From assembly GCA_016715985.1 (NCBI GenBank), contig JADJXD010000001.1, positions 2,356,001 through 2,420,000 of the forward strand: a stretch of DNA of 64,000 nt. The letters run 5' to 3'. This document shows positions 26,554-36,817 of the stretch, one piece after another. A program made the position numbers and the translations under genes. The stretch's first letter is position 1; the number at the start of each line of letters is the position of its first letter. The notes beneath the pieces are model-generated. The model was not told the DNA's origin and ran no database searches. It saw only the letters and a program-made list of their open reading frames with translations. The DNA comes from Saprospiraceae bacterium (GTDB lineage: Bacteria > Bacteroidota > Bacteroidia > Chitinophagales > Saprospiraceae).

Positions 26554-26752
26554 GATATATCGGCCTTTCAGGCCTTGATTGTTGATTTGTAGCCAAACAT
26601 GTAGTGGCCGAGATCATCCGCAATAGGGTAGCTAGTCCTGATTACCTAAAGCTCTGAAAGGGCGTAATTAGTAAACACGTACAAAATATAATCTGTGTAA
26701 ATTCCAACCTTGATTCCACGCCATCTTCAAAGCGGGCAGGCGTGATAAAAAG
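26554..26752. repeat. Decayed intergenic repeat after lgt
   Basis: GGCCTTTCAGGCC at 26562-26574 forms a hairpin, and a related inverted word CTGAAAGGGC appears at about 26651. AGCGGGCAGG near 26730 is shared with the gap at 37.8 kb and with the one at 16.26 kb. This is the 'GCCCTTTCAGGGC' type of intergenic repeat often seen in Bacteroidota. No gene was seen. Confidence 0.55.
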
Positions 26753-27145
26753 TTATAGATTCGTTTTTATGGCTTCACATATCTCAACCATCTTTTCAGA
26801 ATGAATCTGCAATTTAGGTTTTGAAAAATTCATATCTGAGACCTGATTTATAGGAATCAAATGAATATGTGCATGGGGAACTTCCAGCCCTATGACACTC
26901 ACTCCAATACGCTTACAGGGTATGCTTTTCTTTAATCCTTTCGCTACCTTTTTTGAAAATACCATCATTTCTGTCAACAAATCATCTTCCATATCAAAAA
27001 TATAATCAATCTCTGTTTTAGGTATGACTAATGTATGCCCTTCTGCTAAGGGGTTAACATCCAGAAAAGCTAGGAAAAGTTCCGTCTCGGCGATTTTATA
27101 GCATGGTATTTCACCACTGACTATTCTTGAAAAAATACTGGCCAC
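26753..27145 (-). CDS. HIT-family hydrolase
   Basis: The 130-aa protein is a histidine-triad nucleotide hydrolase or transferase. It starts SIFSRIVSGEIPCYKI, contains AEGHTLVIPK, and ends with the HAHIHLIPI triad near residue 95, whose middle His is the nucleophile. Such enzymes cleave AMP-lysine, AMP-NH2 or dinucleoside polyphosphates in the cytoplasm. Its ATG overlaps the greA stop by 1 bp, a strong sign of cotranscription with greA. Confidence 0.93.
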   Translation of the reverse strand: MASIFSRIVSGEIPCYKIAETELFLAFLDVNPLAEGHTLVIPKTEIDYIFDMEDDLLTEMMVFSKKVAKGLKKSIPCKRIGVSVIGLEVPHAHIHLIPINQVSDMNFSKPKLQIHSEKMVEICEAIKTNL

Positions 27146-27618
27146 TAGAGTGAAATGTTTATAACTTTAAAGTCGATCAGGCCTGCCGGAGTATGAATCT
27201 GAGCAATTTCTCCAACTTCCTTTCCCAATAATCCATGTCCTATCGGTGAAGAAACAGATATCTTTTTTTCTTTAAGATTGGCCTCCGCTTCTGCAACGAG
27301 TTTATATGTAACTTGTGCACCGGTTTTGACATTTTGTATGGTTACATTCGTCAGCACGGTAACTTTGGAAGTGTCCAACTGGCTTTCATCTACGATTCTG
27401 GCATTTGCAAAAACCTTCTCCATCTCATTTATTTTTAATTCCAGCATCCCCTGTGCATTCTTGGCGGCATCATACTCTGCATTTTCTGACAAGTCACCTT
27501 TATCTCTGGCTTCTGCAATTGCCTTAGCTACATTTTCGCGTCCTTTGCTCTTTAATTCTTCCAATTCAGCCTTTAGTTTCTCATAGCCTTCCGGTGTCAT
27601 GTAAGATATTCCTGACAT
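27145..27618 (-). CDS. greA: Transcription elongation factor GreA
   Basis: The 157-aa protein binds RNA polymerase and stimulates cleavage of backtracked RNA. The N-terminal coiled coil begins YMTPEGYEKLKAELEELKS and carries the acidic tip DKGDLSENAEYDAAK, the residues that enter the polymerase channel. The C-terminal FKBP-like domain has SPIGHGLLGKEVGEIA. Length and order are normal. It is the first gene of a greA-HIT pair. Confidence 0.97.
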   Translation of the reverse strand: MSGISYMTPEGYEKLKAELEELKSKGRENVAKAIAEARDKGDLSENAEYDAAKNAQGMLELKINEMEKVFANARIVDESQLDTSKVTVLTNVTIQNVKTGAQVTYKLVAEAEANLKEKKISVSSPIGHGLLGKEVGEIAQIHTPAGLIDFKVINISL

Positions 27619-27640
27619 TTCTTTTGATTTTATAAGGTAT

Positions 27641-27681
27641 AAATAAAAACGAACGTTCCGGCAGCAAGTGCCGAAACGTTC
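27641..27681 (-). terminator. Intrinsic terminator after the PorV-like gene
   Basis: GAACGTTCCGGCA (27651-27663) pairs with TGCCGAAACGTTC (27669-27681) with a single mismatch around a 5-nt loop. On the minus strand the stem is followed by GTTTTTATTT. It closes the TonB receptor/T9SS protein/PorV-like operon and insulates greA. Confidence 0.85.
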
Positions 27682-27733
27682 CCGATTTCTTTAGTTGATA
27701 AGTATTAACCTATAATAGTGGAAAAAAGTTTCC

Positions 27734-28789
27734 TTAAAATCCCAATCTTACGGTAAAATTGTGTGAACCCTTGAATGGATTAGTTGCTCTGAAACCATAA
27801 TCCAATCCTAAATTATTCTGGCCTCCTTTTTTGTAGGGCACTTCTACTGAAAACCCAGCTGCAAGACCTGTATAAATATTAGATGTAGAATTTTCACTAT
27901 TTCCCATATCGGTTTTATATGCAACTCTTAAAGTTACTAAATTTTGATATGAAAATTCTGCACCTGCACCTACCTGATCTCTTGAAAATGCATTAGACGT
28001 AAAATTGGTCAGCACTCTCAGATAATTTTCTTCTCCTACATAATAATCATAGGATACTCCAATGTTGAGCATAGATGGTAATTCAAAATCCGCCGATCTG
28101 TTATCAAATGTCAAATCATAAATTACGCCGCCTGCAGGATCCGGGTTATTTCTTTGTAAGGAAAGCCCTTGTCCTCCAAATCGCATAGGAGATCCGATAT
28201 TTCTTAATGATATTCCCAACTTAAAATTTTCCTTTTCTCCGGAAACATATTGAACACCTGCATCTATGGCATATCCAAACGCACTAACATCCGGAATACT
28301 CTCAGAAATACCACGAATAAGCATACCCACAGATATTTTGTTGGCATACGTGTAAGAATACCCTAAACCGAAATGAAAAAAGGAAGGATTGAAAGTACCG
28401 CCCGTTCCTTCCGGCTGATTTACCGTAGTCACAGGAATTTTTCCAAAATCCATTGAAGCAAAAGATACACCCAAAGCTCCGTTTTGTCCCAGCTTAGTTG
28501 CAAATCCTAAAGCATTCAATGACATACCTGTCCCTTCAAATAGTCGGTTATTGGTGACCGAGAGTTCTCCGTTAGCAATACGACTCAAGCCTGCAATATT
28601 AATACGCATTGCTTCTACTCCTCTCACTGACGATGTGCTCATTGAGTGCAAGCCCGCACTTCTGCCCCAGGGATTCATTAATAGTTCTCCTGCTCCTGCC
28701 TGACCTTGTCTGTCAGGATTACCAGCAAATATATCTGCTGAAATCATTAAAAAAGCCAGGAATAATATGGTGTATATTTTTATCTTCAT
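27734..28789 (-). CDS. PorV/PorQ-family outer-membrane protein
   Basis: The 351-aa protein has a signal peptide (MKIKIYTILFLAFLMISADIF) and then the family start GAGELLMNPWGRSAGLHSMS with GVEAMRINIAGLSRI. Barrel strands follow through LGLDYGFRATNPFKGSH to a terminal FTVRLGF. PorV is a FadL-like barrel that carries T9SS cargo from the translocon to the attachment complex; relatives act as helpers of single cargo proteins. It is the third gene of an operon whose second gene encodes a giant T9SS-type protein, so it is more likely a dedicated partner than the housekeeping PorV. Confidence 0.82.
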   Translation of the reverse strand: MKIKIYTILFLAFLMISADIFAGNPDRQGQAGAGELLMNPWGRSAGLHSMSTSSVRGVEAMRINIAGLSRIANGELSVTNNRLFEGTGMSLNALGFATKLGQNGALGVSFASMDFGKIPVTTVNQPEGTGGTFNPSFFHFGLGYSYTYANKISVGMLIRGISESIPDVSAFGYAIDAGVQYVSGEKENFKLGISLRNIGSPMRFGGQGLSLQRNNPDPAGGVIYDLTFDNRSADFELPSMLNIGVSYDYYVGEENYLRVLTNFTSNAFSRDQVGAGAEFSYQNLVTLRVAYKTDMGNSENSTSNIYTGLAAGFSVEVPYKKGGQNNLGLDYGFRATNPFKGSHNFTVRLGF

Positions 28790-28865
28790 TTTTTTGATTT
28801 TTCTGATAACTAATTAAGTTTAAAAATCGGGTAAGAGAAATAATATCTCCTACCCGAATTTATTT

Positions 28866-31800
28866 TTATAGACCACTCGGATCAAATTTCCTTCCGATTC
28901 CAAACCATTTTATAGTTCGTTCTTCATTGTATTCCGGTGCTGATATATGTATCAGATATACACCACTTGCAACAGGAATCTCTTTAAAATTCTTCATATC
29001 CCATTCGAGATCCGGAAAAACCTGTGAAGTAGATGTCGGTCTGTTACTTCCCGATAATATTGCTCCTCTTTCGTCCCTGTTAAACTGTTTTATAAAACTA
29101 CCATCAATACTATATATTGTAACAGTTGCTTTTGCTGGAAGATTTACAATCTTAATTATATTGGTAAATTGTGAAGTCTCATAAGCACTGTATGCATAGT
29201 AAGGATTTGGAACTACGTTTACATTAGCCAATGCGCCTACATATTCTTCCTGAGTTACTAACTCTTTTGACTCTTTCCCTTTGAACTCAAATTCATAAAC
29301 AGGAAGATCACCGTCCGTATCACATTCACGCTCTCTTTCAATATTAAAACGTCTGCTGGCTCCATAAGGATTTTCAACCCTTAATTTAACAGTCAGATCC
29401 ACCGGGATTAAACCTTTGTCTAAAGGAAGTAATGGGGCGCTATTTACACCTATCGGAAATGCCACCCAGGTGATGGCTGGAGGTGCTTTGATTTTATTCA
29501 AAGTGGTTACCCCTTTTCTCAAACGTGGCTCCATACTGGCACAACCGTCATATTCCTGTCTGGTTACATAAATATAATGCTGACCACCTGCAACCAAAGC
29601 TCTGATATCCTGAACCGGCTCATTACTAAACAACTGAGAAGACGGATTGTAAATCAAATCACCCCCAATTGGATTCTGACCATCCAACAGATTAACATTT
29701 GCTCCGCTGAAAACACTATTCTCACCAAAAAAGATATTTAATCTTTTACCCGTTTCAACATCTACTGCATAACCCGGGAAATAACTGAATCCAAGTGTAC
29801 CATCATTCAATGGATTACCATTTTGGTCTATAGATGGTGTCTGACGAACTTCAAAATTTCTCGCGTCTCCAATAGTTGCTAAACCATTGTTGTAATAATC
29901 CGGAGATGCTGTCTCAATCACAATACATTTACTCCACTTCGATTTATCACTTGTAAATACGATATCGACATTATTCAAATCTCTGTATCGGATGGAATTA
30001 TTGGACTGATTAGTCATAATCACCATCAGTTCTCTTGCTGCAGGACTTAAGTATAGCGGTAAATCCGGATCCATTTCAAATCTTGTCGATAAAAACGGCA
30101 CAAAATATCCATCGCCTAATTTGGCCAATTCCGCTCTGGGGTCCTGATTAAAATTATCTCTGACAAAATCAAGAGGTCTGATTGTATTATCCTGAATATT
30201 TCCACCATCCTTTATTCCACTAAACCAAAATTCGGCATTAGGTGTAGCATATTCTAATCTTGCTCCAATAGCACCGTTTGAAGGAGTAGAAAGTGTACCT
30301 GGTTCCTTCACATCCAAAACAGTGATAGAAAAACCCAGATTATTGACAATATACTCCTTAACATAACTTAATGGTCTGTCCTGAAGTAAAACCTTATTGT
30401 TGCCGTCTGTCACATCTGTTAATGTCCAAACAGTACCGGCGTCAAATGCACAAAAATTTCTCTGGCTGTTAAAATTACCGGTGACTTCCAATCTGTATTT
30501 CCCATCTTTTATTTTCAAAGGATCCACTACTTTGGCATCAATGGGTCCTGCACCCCCTTTATACAAAATTTTACCGCCCGTTGACTTGGAAAGTATCAAC
30601 TCATACATGGAAGTGTCCATATCTAGAAATACACCCGGATTACCTTCGCCGGAAATTCTGGTTACTTCAGGTCCATCACCATAGTCTGCCATCAAATCTT
30701 CATACACGATAGGTCTTGGAACAAAGGTATAAGCTCTTCTATCCGGACCTCCAATATTCCCTCTTCCCTCTAAATAAGACCGTCGCTGTCCTGAACCAAC
30801 TCTGTCATCAAACTCCTGCCAGTTGTTGTGTGCATATGCTACTACCAGAAAATGATATTGTTTATGATTTACTAATCTCCTGTCTCCGCTTGCAAACTGA
30901 TCTTCAGTTACTCTGAAACTGTAGCGTAATCCAAGGTTTTCCCCTTGTACCATCCTTTTGAAGGACCAAAGTATCTGACCCGGTCTTGTAGGATGTGCAT
31001 CCCCCGTCCAGTTAATTATCTCACTGATATTATTTTTAACATCCACCTGAGCAATCTGTCTGGCTTTGGATACATCGCCTAATTCCTGACCGGTTACGCT
31101 GGCATTTGCCAACTGATACAATCTGTATCCCTCAAACCTATAGAAGTTATCTACATCTCTGGGCGCCTGTAAGTCTATCTCTTTATAAGATTCATTAAAA
31201 TTATTGGAAGTAGCTTCGTTGGAAAACATAATTATAATTTCTTTGTCCAACTCCACAGAAGTAATGTCCGGAGCATCCGGCCCGTCTGTGATATCAAAGC
31301 AGTTATCAAAAAGTGCCTGTGCAATATCGTCAGCAAATTTTAACCTTGTAATATCCGGACACGGATAATCAATATCAGGTACGAAAACAATTCCCAGAAT
31401 CAGTTCATTTGTAGCTCCGGGTTGTAATAATAATGGACCTGTTGCCTGCATGGTTCTTCTGTCCCCGAAAGGTAGATTGGCAGTACACATAGACCATCCG
31501 TTTGGATTATTTGGATCATCCGGAAATGCATATCTCACAATATCCGTACTTCCGGGATTGTATCCTGACCCTCCAAAGGTAAGAGGAGTGCCATCATTCC
31601 ATAATCCTCTGATAAAATTGTAAAAACCGTCCTCACGACCTCTTTGAGGATCTGTGGTAGGTGGAGGGAAAGGGCCTATACCCCCATTTTCATGATAAGT
31701 AAAGGATGTCATTCCAAGCTCTATCGTAGTATCCTGTTGTCCACTAAACGGTATTGGTTCATCTAAGATAAACGGAATTATTTTGCCTTCTTTGTCTCTT

Positions 31801-32972
31801 AACGTGTCGCCATTTATAATGGTTACACCGGGAAGTCTGTTTCCATCATCATCTCTTCTATAAACTCTGGGACCTAAAGGGCCCCTGAAATAGTCCATTC
31901 CTAAAGCGGGAATAATAGTTCCATAAGTATTGGTACCCGCACAGGCAGCACCGTTGATTCCATCTACTGCATCCTGATTATAAATATAAGCCATTGATCT
32001 GGATACATCACAACCAATGTAATCATCTGCATAACAACCTAAATCCGGGTCAATCCACATAGAAAAATAACAATCTACCAGATCTTCACTGGCCTTATTG
32101 ATAAGTTTATACCTATAGAATGTCATATCATTAATCTCATCATTAGTAGCGTATGCAAATGCCTGTACCTGAACTTCCATTTGGATAGCTCTCGGGCCTG
32201 ATAGAGACTGAGGGCCACCGTTATCATTATATACCCAGAAATTCATTTCATCCGGGATTAGTTCTCTTGCTTCCAATCTGGTTTCTGGTTCACACCCTCT
32301 GATGTCAATCAACGGGAAATCACCGAAGCAAGGATCGTAATCACCCGAAAGGTCTTCATCCCAATATGCACCTAATGACTGATCCGGCAGATTAAATGAG
32401 AATTTATTTCTCCAGTGAGGATTTCCCTGACCAGGCCAGTAAAGTACATCTTCCGGAATAGAATCACAATCAATAGGAACACCGGATTCTATCGATTTAC
32501 TTACTCTGTTATAATGGTTGATTACATTAACCCCCTTCACTGTAAAGAAACGGTCCCAATCTTTACACTGTTCCAATTCTGTTGTCCCCTGGACATCCAA
32601 TGGCCCTGAAAAGAAGTCAAATCCTAAAGACCGGTAAGTAACGGCAGAAAGTTTAATATTTCCAGCTCTATCCACACCACCGATCCATACCCCGCCTGTA
32701 TAAAGGGCTGACACCGGCAACTGTCCGGGTGCAGGTTTCGGTACAATATATTGAGCCTCAAACCAAACATCTCCACCAGTAAGCAAACGGGCTCTCACGT
32801 TATTTATCTGCATATCTATCTGACGTGTGGGTCTTACACAAACTGCTCTGAGTGATGTCCATGAAGTGTTTACCGGAGTATTGCTTTCTGCATTGTCCGG
32901 TTTTCTGGCATTCAGGTCTGCATTAAACAATAATACGCCGCATAAAAGCCAAATAAAATTTAATATTTTCAT
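28866..32972 (-). CDS. Very large surface protein with T9SS-type C-terminal region
   Basis: The 1368-aa protein has a signal peptide (ILNFIWLLCGVLLFNADLNA). No catalytic motif was recognised in the body. It is rich in Asp, Asn and Gly and resembles the long ectodomains that accompany TonB receptors in this phylum. A segment near 1250 begins NVNVVPNPYYAYSAYE, followed by ATVTIYSIDGSFIKQF, LEWDMKNF and IPVASGVYLIHIS. This is a FlgD-like/type A sorting-domain pattern, but it continues 25 residues to a KFDPSGL end instead of stopping after the last strand. The stop lies 76 bp before the PorV-like gene. Function is unknown; surface assembly with its neighbours is likely. Confidence 0.75.
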   Translation of the reverse strand: MKILNFIWLLCGVLLFNADLNARKPDNAESNTPVNTSWTSLRAVCVRPTRQIDMQINNVRARLLTGGDVWFEAQYIVPKPAPGQLPVSALYTGGVWIGGVDRAGNIKLSAVTYRSLGFDFFSGPLDVQGTTELEQCKDWDRFFTVKGVNVINHYNRVSKSIESGVPIDCDSIPEDVLYWPGQGNPHWRNKFSFNLPDQSLGAYWDEDLSGDYDPCFGDFPLIDIRGCEPETRLEARELIPDEMNFWVYNDNGGPQSLSGPRAIQMEVQVQAFAYATNDEINDMTFYRYKLINKASEDLVDCYFSMWIDPDLGCYADDYIGCDVSRSMAYIYNQDAVDGINGAACAGTNTYGTIIPALGMDYFRGPLGPRVYRRDDDGNRLPGVTIINGDTLRDKEGKIIPFILDEPIPFSGQQDTTIELGMTSFTYHENGGIGPFPPPTTDPQRGREDGFYNFIRGLWNDGTPLTFGGSGYNPGSTDIVRYAFPDDPNNPNGWSMCTANLPFGDRRTMQATGPLLLQPGATNELILGIVFVPDIDYPCPDITRLKFADDIAQALFDNCFDITDGPDAPDITSVELDKEIIIMFSNEATSNNFNESYKEIDLQAPRDVDNFYRFEGYRLYQLANASVTGQELGDVSKARQIAQVDVKNNISEIINWTGDAHPTRPGQILWSFKRMVQGENLGLRYSFRVTEDQFASGDRRLVNHKQYHFLVVAYAHNNWQEFDDRVGSGQRRSYLEGRGNIGGPDRRAYTFVPRPIVYEDLMADYGDGPEVTRISGEGNPGVFLDMDTSMYELILSKSTGGKILYKGGAGPIDAKVVDPLKIKDGKYRLEVTGNFNSQRNFCAFDAGTVWTLTDVTDGNNKVLLQDRPLSYVKEYIVNNLGFSITVLDVKEPGTLSTPSNGAIGARLEYATPNAEFWFSGIKDGGNIQDNTIRPLDFVRDNFNQDPRAELAKLGDGYFVPFLSTRFEMDPDLPLYLSPAARELMVIMTNQSNNSIRYRDLNNVDIVFTSDKSKWSKCIVIETASPDYYNNGLATIGDARNFEVRQTPSIDQNGNPLNDGTLGFSYFPGYAVDVETGKRLNIFFGENSVFSGANVNLLDGQNPIGGDLIYNPSSQLFSNEPVQDIRALVAGGQHYIYVTRQEYDGCASMEPRLRKGVTTLNKIKAPPAITWVAFPIGVNSAPLLPLDKGLIPVDLTVKLRVENPYGASRRFNIERERECDTDGDLPVYEFEFKGKESKELVTQEEYVGALANVNVVPNPYYAYSAYETSQFTNIIKIVNLPAKATVTIYSIDGSFIKQFNRDERGAILSGSNRPTSTSQVFPDLEWDMKNFKEIPVASGVYLIHISAPEYNEERTIKWFGIGRKFDPSGL

Positions 32973-33001
32973 ATCAATAAGTTTTAATTAAATACTAATT
33001 A

Positions 33002-36000
33002 TCAAAAATCCATAATCAAACCAAGGTACATTCTTCGTGGAAGTGTAAAATTACCGGGATTTGCCAGCCTCCATGAATATGCATCAAGAAATGCTTGTAA
33101 ATCTCTACCCGTAAGTTCAACACCCCGTTGTCTGTCTAAACCAAATGAAGAATTTAAAAATCCGTCATTTTCTGCGTCATTGGAGAATCCGTAAACGTTC
33201 ACAATATTTCGGGTATCAAACAGATTCTGTACTCTGAAATAGACATTAAACCACATTTTTTTATTGGTCTCTTTATTTAATGTCACAGGAAATCTTTTGT
33301 CAATTCTTAAATCCACGCTCACATTCCAAGGCAATCTTGCCTCATTGATAGACCCAAGAAATCCGGTTCCACCAAACGCCTGAGGGTTTTGATTTCTGGT
33401 ATATGGCTGTCCTGAAACTACAAATGTGGTAAAGTTTACACCCATATCTTCCAATACATTAAAAGTACCGATTTTAGGTCCGTCGTATCTTCTTCCTCTT
33501 TCAAAACGATAATCAATTACTGATGTAATCCTGTGTCTTTCGTCAAAAGACAACGGAATAAGGTTTCTGATCGGTCCTCTGTTGTTAATTCCATTGGATG
33601 AATTGGCATCGCTTCCCGATCCGTCTGCAAACTGTAAAGTATAGGTCGCTGTCAGTTCCAGATTATTGGTACGTCTTCTGTCCAAAGTGAAAGAAAATCC
33701 TTTTACAGTACCAAAATCCAGATTGTCAAACATTTTGTATGTATTCAATGGTGCTGCCACATTTGCAAATACACGCTGTTGAATCAGATCCTTCATTTCT
33801 TTATAGTAAGCAGAAATTTTCATAGCTGCTGTATTGGAAAGTTTTTGCTGGAATCCAACTTCATAATCCACTGTACGTACAGGTCTGAGGTTAGGATTAT
33901 TTAATGCACCTCCACCTGGATTAATCCTGCTGATGTCATTCCAGTTATAATAATCCAAAGCAGATGCAAATCCATTGGATGGAGGTCTCTGATACAATAC
34001 ATCATAATGTGCAAAGAAGCCGGCATCATCAGAAATCGGGAAAGAGAATGCCAATCTTGGCATAAAATTAATCTGAGGCTTATAATCTACAAAGGATGTA
34101 TTCGGATCAAAGCCTTCTCTTTGGATATCCAGAGTCCTTGTTTGTTCTCCCAGATTATTTTTACCTGCGTAAGATGGGAAAACCAATCCACCCTGATATA
34201 TGACGTTACCACCGGATACCGCTGTACCATTGGGTAAAAACCACTGATCTCCTTTTCTGAAAGCGACAACACTTTCAGATTCCTCAGATGCAACATATAC
34301 ACTGTAATCATCTGCAACTGAGGTTGGTTGTGTTCCACCCGTTCTTCTGTAGTAATCAGATGCATTTTCTATTTCATACAATGCATAAGGGTCTCTTAAA
34401 ACCTTTGTATTGGCATCAAAATAATCTACTCTTAATCCCAATCTGAAAATGATATCTTTGTATGAAAACTTATCCTGTGCAAAAACAGAAGCATAAATCG
34501 GCTGGAATGGGGCAACTACAAAAGATCTTCTGTTACTGGCATCTTTACTGGTAAAAAAGTCTTCAAATCTGACATCTGTTCCCACTTTATTTCCCAAATA
34601 GTCAAATCCGAAATAGTCAATCAGATTCTGGTCTATCAGTTCACGGGCAGAAAACATATCCAATGATAACTGAGATGGGTCCAAAGACCAGACATTTACA
34701 TAATCGTGGTCTGATGCTTTGGTTATTTCTCTGACACTTCTGTAAAATTTATTATCCGGTTCAATATTTAATTGTGTCTGATAGATGTGTTCCATATCAA
34801 AACCTCCACCTGGTTGAGCAACCAAAGTGTCTCTGAGAATAACACTTCTATCCAAACCATTGATGTGACCATTCGTCAATCGTTCTGCCGCATCCCACAA
34901 TCCAAATGGTGCTAGTCCCCAGCTTCGTCTTACACTTTGTTCAAACAAAAATCCAAGCTGTATATTGTGTCGTCCCTTTTCAGAACCGCCCGGCAGAAAG
35001 TCAAACCCGGTCACAAGATTGAGTGAATATAAATCATTTTCACCTCTGTTGTAACTATTATATACCTGTCCCACATTTGAATAAAGGTCACTCCATGCAG
35101 TGTTGGTATTATTATTTCTCAAACCATTAACATTTACTCCATTTATAGCATTATATTTTCCTAAAATAGGGTTTCTGTTATCGTCTATTCTTGATTCACC
35201 AATTCTCTCTAAATATCCTACATGTTGAAACGGATCAATAGCAAAGAGTGAATCTGTGGGATCTAAAAATCCGAATACAGGATCCCATCCTCTGGCAGTA
35301 GTACCATAATATCCATAATTAAAGAGACTGTCTTTGTGTCGGAAGTCTTCCGTTCTGTTTTTATCTTTTTGATAACCGATGGTGACGGTATAAGATAAAT
35401 TTCTTATAGAAGAGTTGCTGGCACTTGCTTTTTCTGCTTCTGTCATATCTGCACTGCTTCCCTGCTTTCCGATTTTATGACGGAATCTCAGATTCCCTCT
35501 ATATACATTGGAATATTGGTAAGGATTATTTGTCCAGTTAAGCAATGACCAGGCGGTTGATGGTGTAAATCTGTTCACACGGTCATTCAGGTTTCCTGAA
35601 ATAGTAAAGTCAATATTCTCTGAAACTTTTGCATCAATTCTGGCTGTCAGATCCAAATCAACGTTCTGATTATTAGGTCTTGCTTTTAAAGGTCCTCCCA
35701 GATCTGAAGAACGTACCTGCTCTAATGATGGAAATTCTGTGTCACCTATTCTATAAGTGGGATTTTGTTCCAATTGTCTGATCAATGTCTCAGGAGCACG
35801 ATATACACCTACCGCTGATGGGCTATTATCAGCAACGTTTCTATACTGTCCCGAAATTCTGAAACCCAAAACAGACTGGTTCTTTTTATTTCTAAGAATA
35901 GGTCCTGCAAGGTTACCACTTAAAAGGTTGTAACCATATCCATCCAGGTATTCTGATGTCTCTATATCAAATCCTCCTGAAAACTCATTTGAAGGACCCT

Positions 36001-36664
36001 TTGAAGTTAATGAAATAAGGCCCCCGGTAACATCCCCGTATCTGGCCTCAATTCCTCCGATAACCACCTGAAGCTGTTCTATTTCGGATTGTGGAATCAG
36101 GTTTCCCGTAACTCTAACACCATCCAGGAAATAAACGGTCTCATTCGTTCTGGAACCTCTCACCGAAATAGCACCTCCGTCTCTGGAGGAGATACCGGCA
36201 GATGTGGCTGCGATCGCATTGACGTTTTTGGTGGGTAGAGCCCTGATCTGTTCTGCTGTTACCGTCTTTCCCTGTGTCGTATTATCTATTTCTATCAGGG
36301 GGACTTTGAATTCTTTAATTTCTATACCCAAGTCTAATAATACGGCATCATCTGACATATCAAAGTTGACTCTGTTTGTCCGACCTGCTTTAACAGGGAT
36401 ATTGGTCTGACGCTGTGTAGCATAACCAATGATACTGACTTCAATATCATAGTTTCCGGGTAATACATCAGAAATAAAATAGTTTCCATCCAGATCCGTG
36501 TCCGTTCCTGTGATTAAAACTCCTCCCCTATACAAGGCGACGGTGGCAAACATTACCGGATTTCCGTCTTTCTGGTCTTTTACTTTACCTTCGATGGTGG
36601 TCTGAGCGACTACGCCTGCCAAACTCATCATGGAAAATATACTCCAAAGTAAAAATTTTCGCAT
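33002..36664 (-). CDS. TonB-dependent receptor with carboxypeptidase-regulatory domain
   Basis: Starting at ATG 36664 (1220 aa; a TTG two codons before is possible), the protein has a signal peptide, then a carboxypeptidase-D regulatory domain (TIEGKVKDQKDGNPVMFATV, about 23-105), a plug (TAEQIRALPTKNVNAIAATS, SVRGSRTNETVYFLDGVRV) and a 22-strand barrel ending in RRMYLGLIMDF with terminal Phe. It imports an unknown ligand across the outer membrane using TonB energy. It lacks the usual SusD partner. Instead it heads an operon with the 1368-aa surface protein (29-bp gap) and the PorV-like protein. Confidence 0.92.
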   Translation of the reverse strand: MRKFLLWSIFSMMSLAGVVAQTTIEGKVKDQKDGNPVMFATVALYRGGVLITGTDTDLDGNYFISDVLPGNYDIEVSIIGYATQRQTNIPVKAGRTNRVNFDMSDDAVLLDLGIEIKEFKVPLIEIDNTTQGKTVTAEQIRALPTKNVNAIAATSAGISSRDGGAISVRGSRTNETVYFLDGVRVTGNLIPQSEIEQLQVVIGGIEARYGDVTGGLISLTSKGPSNEFSGGFDIETSEYLDGYGYNLLSGNLAGPILRNKKNQSVLGFRISGQYRNVADNSPSAVGVYRAPETLIRQLEQNPTYRIGDTEFPSLEQVRSSDLGGPLKARPNNQNVDLDLTARIDAKVSENIDFTISGNLNDRVNRFTPSTAWSLLNWTNNPYQYSNVYRGNLRFRHKIGKQGSSADMTEAEKASASNSSIRNLSYTVTIGYQKDKNRTEDFRHKDSLFNYGYYGTTARGWDPVFGFLDPTDSLFAIDPFQHVGYLERIGESRIDDNRNPILGKYNAINGVNVNGLRNNNTNTAWSDLYSNVGQVYNSYNRGENDLYSLNLVTGFDFLPGGSEKGRHNIQLGFLFEQSVRRSWGLAPFGLWDAAERLTNGHINGLDRSVILRDTLVAQPGGGFDMEHIYQTQLNIEPDNKFYRSVREITKASDHDYVNVWSLDPSQLSLDMFSARELIDQNLIDYFGFDYLGNKVGTDVRFEDFFTSKDASNRRSFVVAPFQPIYASVFAQDKFSYKDIIFRLGLRVDYFDANTKVLRDPYALYEIENASDYYRRTGGTQPTSVADDYSVYVASEESESVVAFRKGDQWFLPNGTAVSGGNVIYQGGLVFPSYAGKNNLGEQTRTLDIQREGFDPNTSFVDYKPQINFMPRLAFSFPISDDAGFFAHYDVLYQRPPSNGFASALDYYNWNDISRINPGGGALNNPNLRPVRTVDYEVGFQQKLSNTAAMKISAYYKEMKDLIQQRVFANVAAPLNTYKMFDNLDFGTVKGFSFTLDRRRTNNLELTATYTLQFADGSGSDANSSNGINNRGPIRNLIPLSFDERHRITSVIDYRFERGRRYDGPKIGTFNVLEDMGVNFTTFVVSGQPYTRNQNPQAFGGTGFLGSINEARLPWNVSVDLRIDKRFPVTLNKETNKKMWFNVYFRVQNLFDTRNIVNVYGFSNDAENDGFLNSSFGLDRQRGVELTGRDLQAFLDAYSWRLANPGNFTLPRRMYLGLIMDF

Positions 36665-36817
36665 AATCAATACTTTACATTTGTTGTTAAAAATATCTTA
36701 ATAGTGCGCAATGTTAAACAATATCGCATTGAACACAAAATTTTTCTTTCAAAAATACAGAAATTAGTATCCGCCACTACATTTCTGATTTTTTAAACCC
36801 GACTATAAATCAACTCT

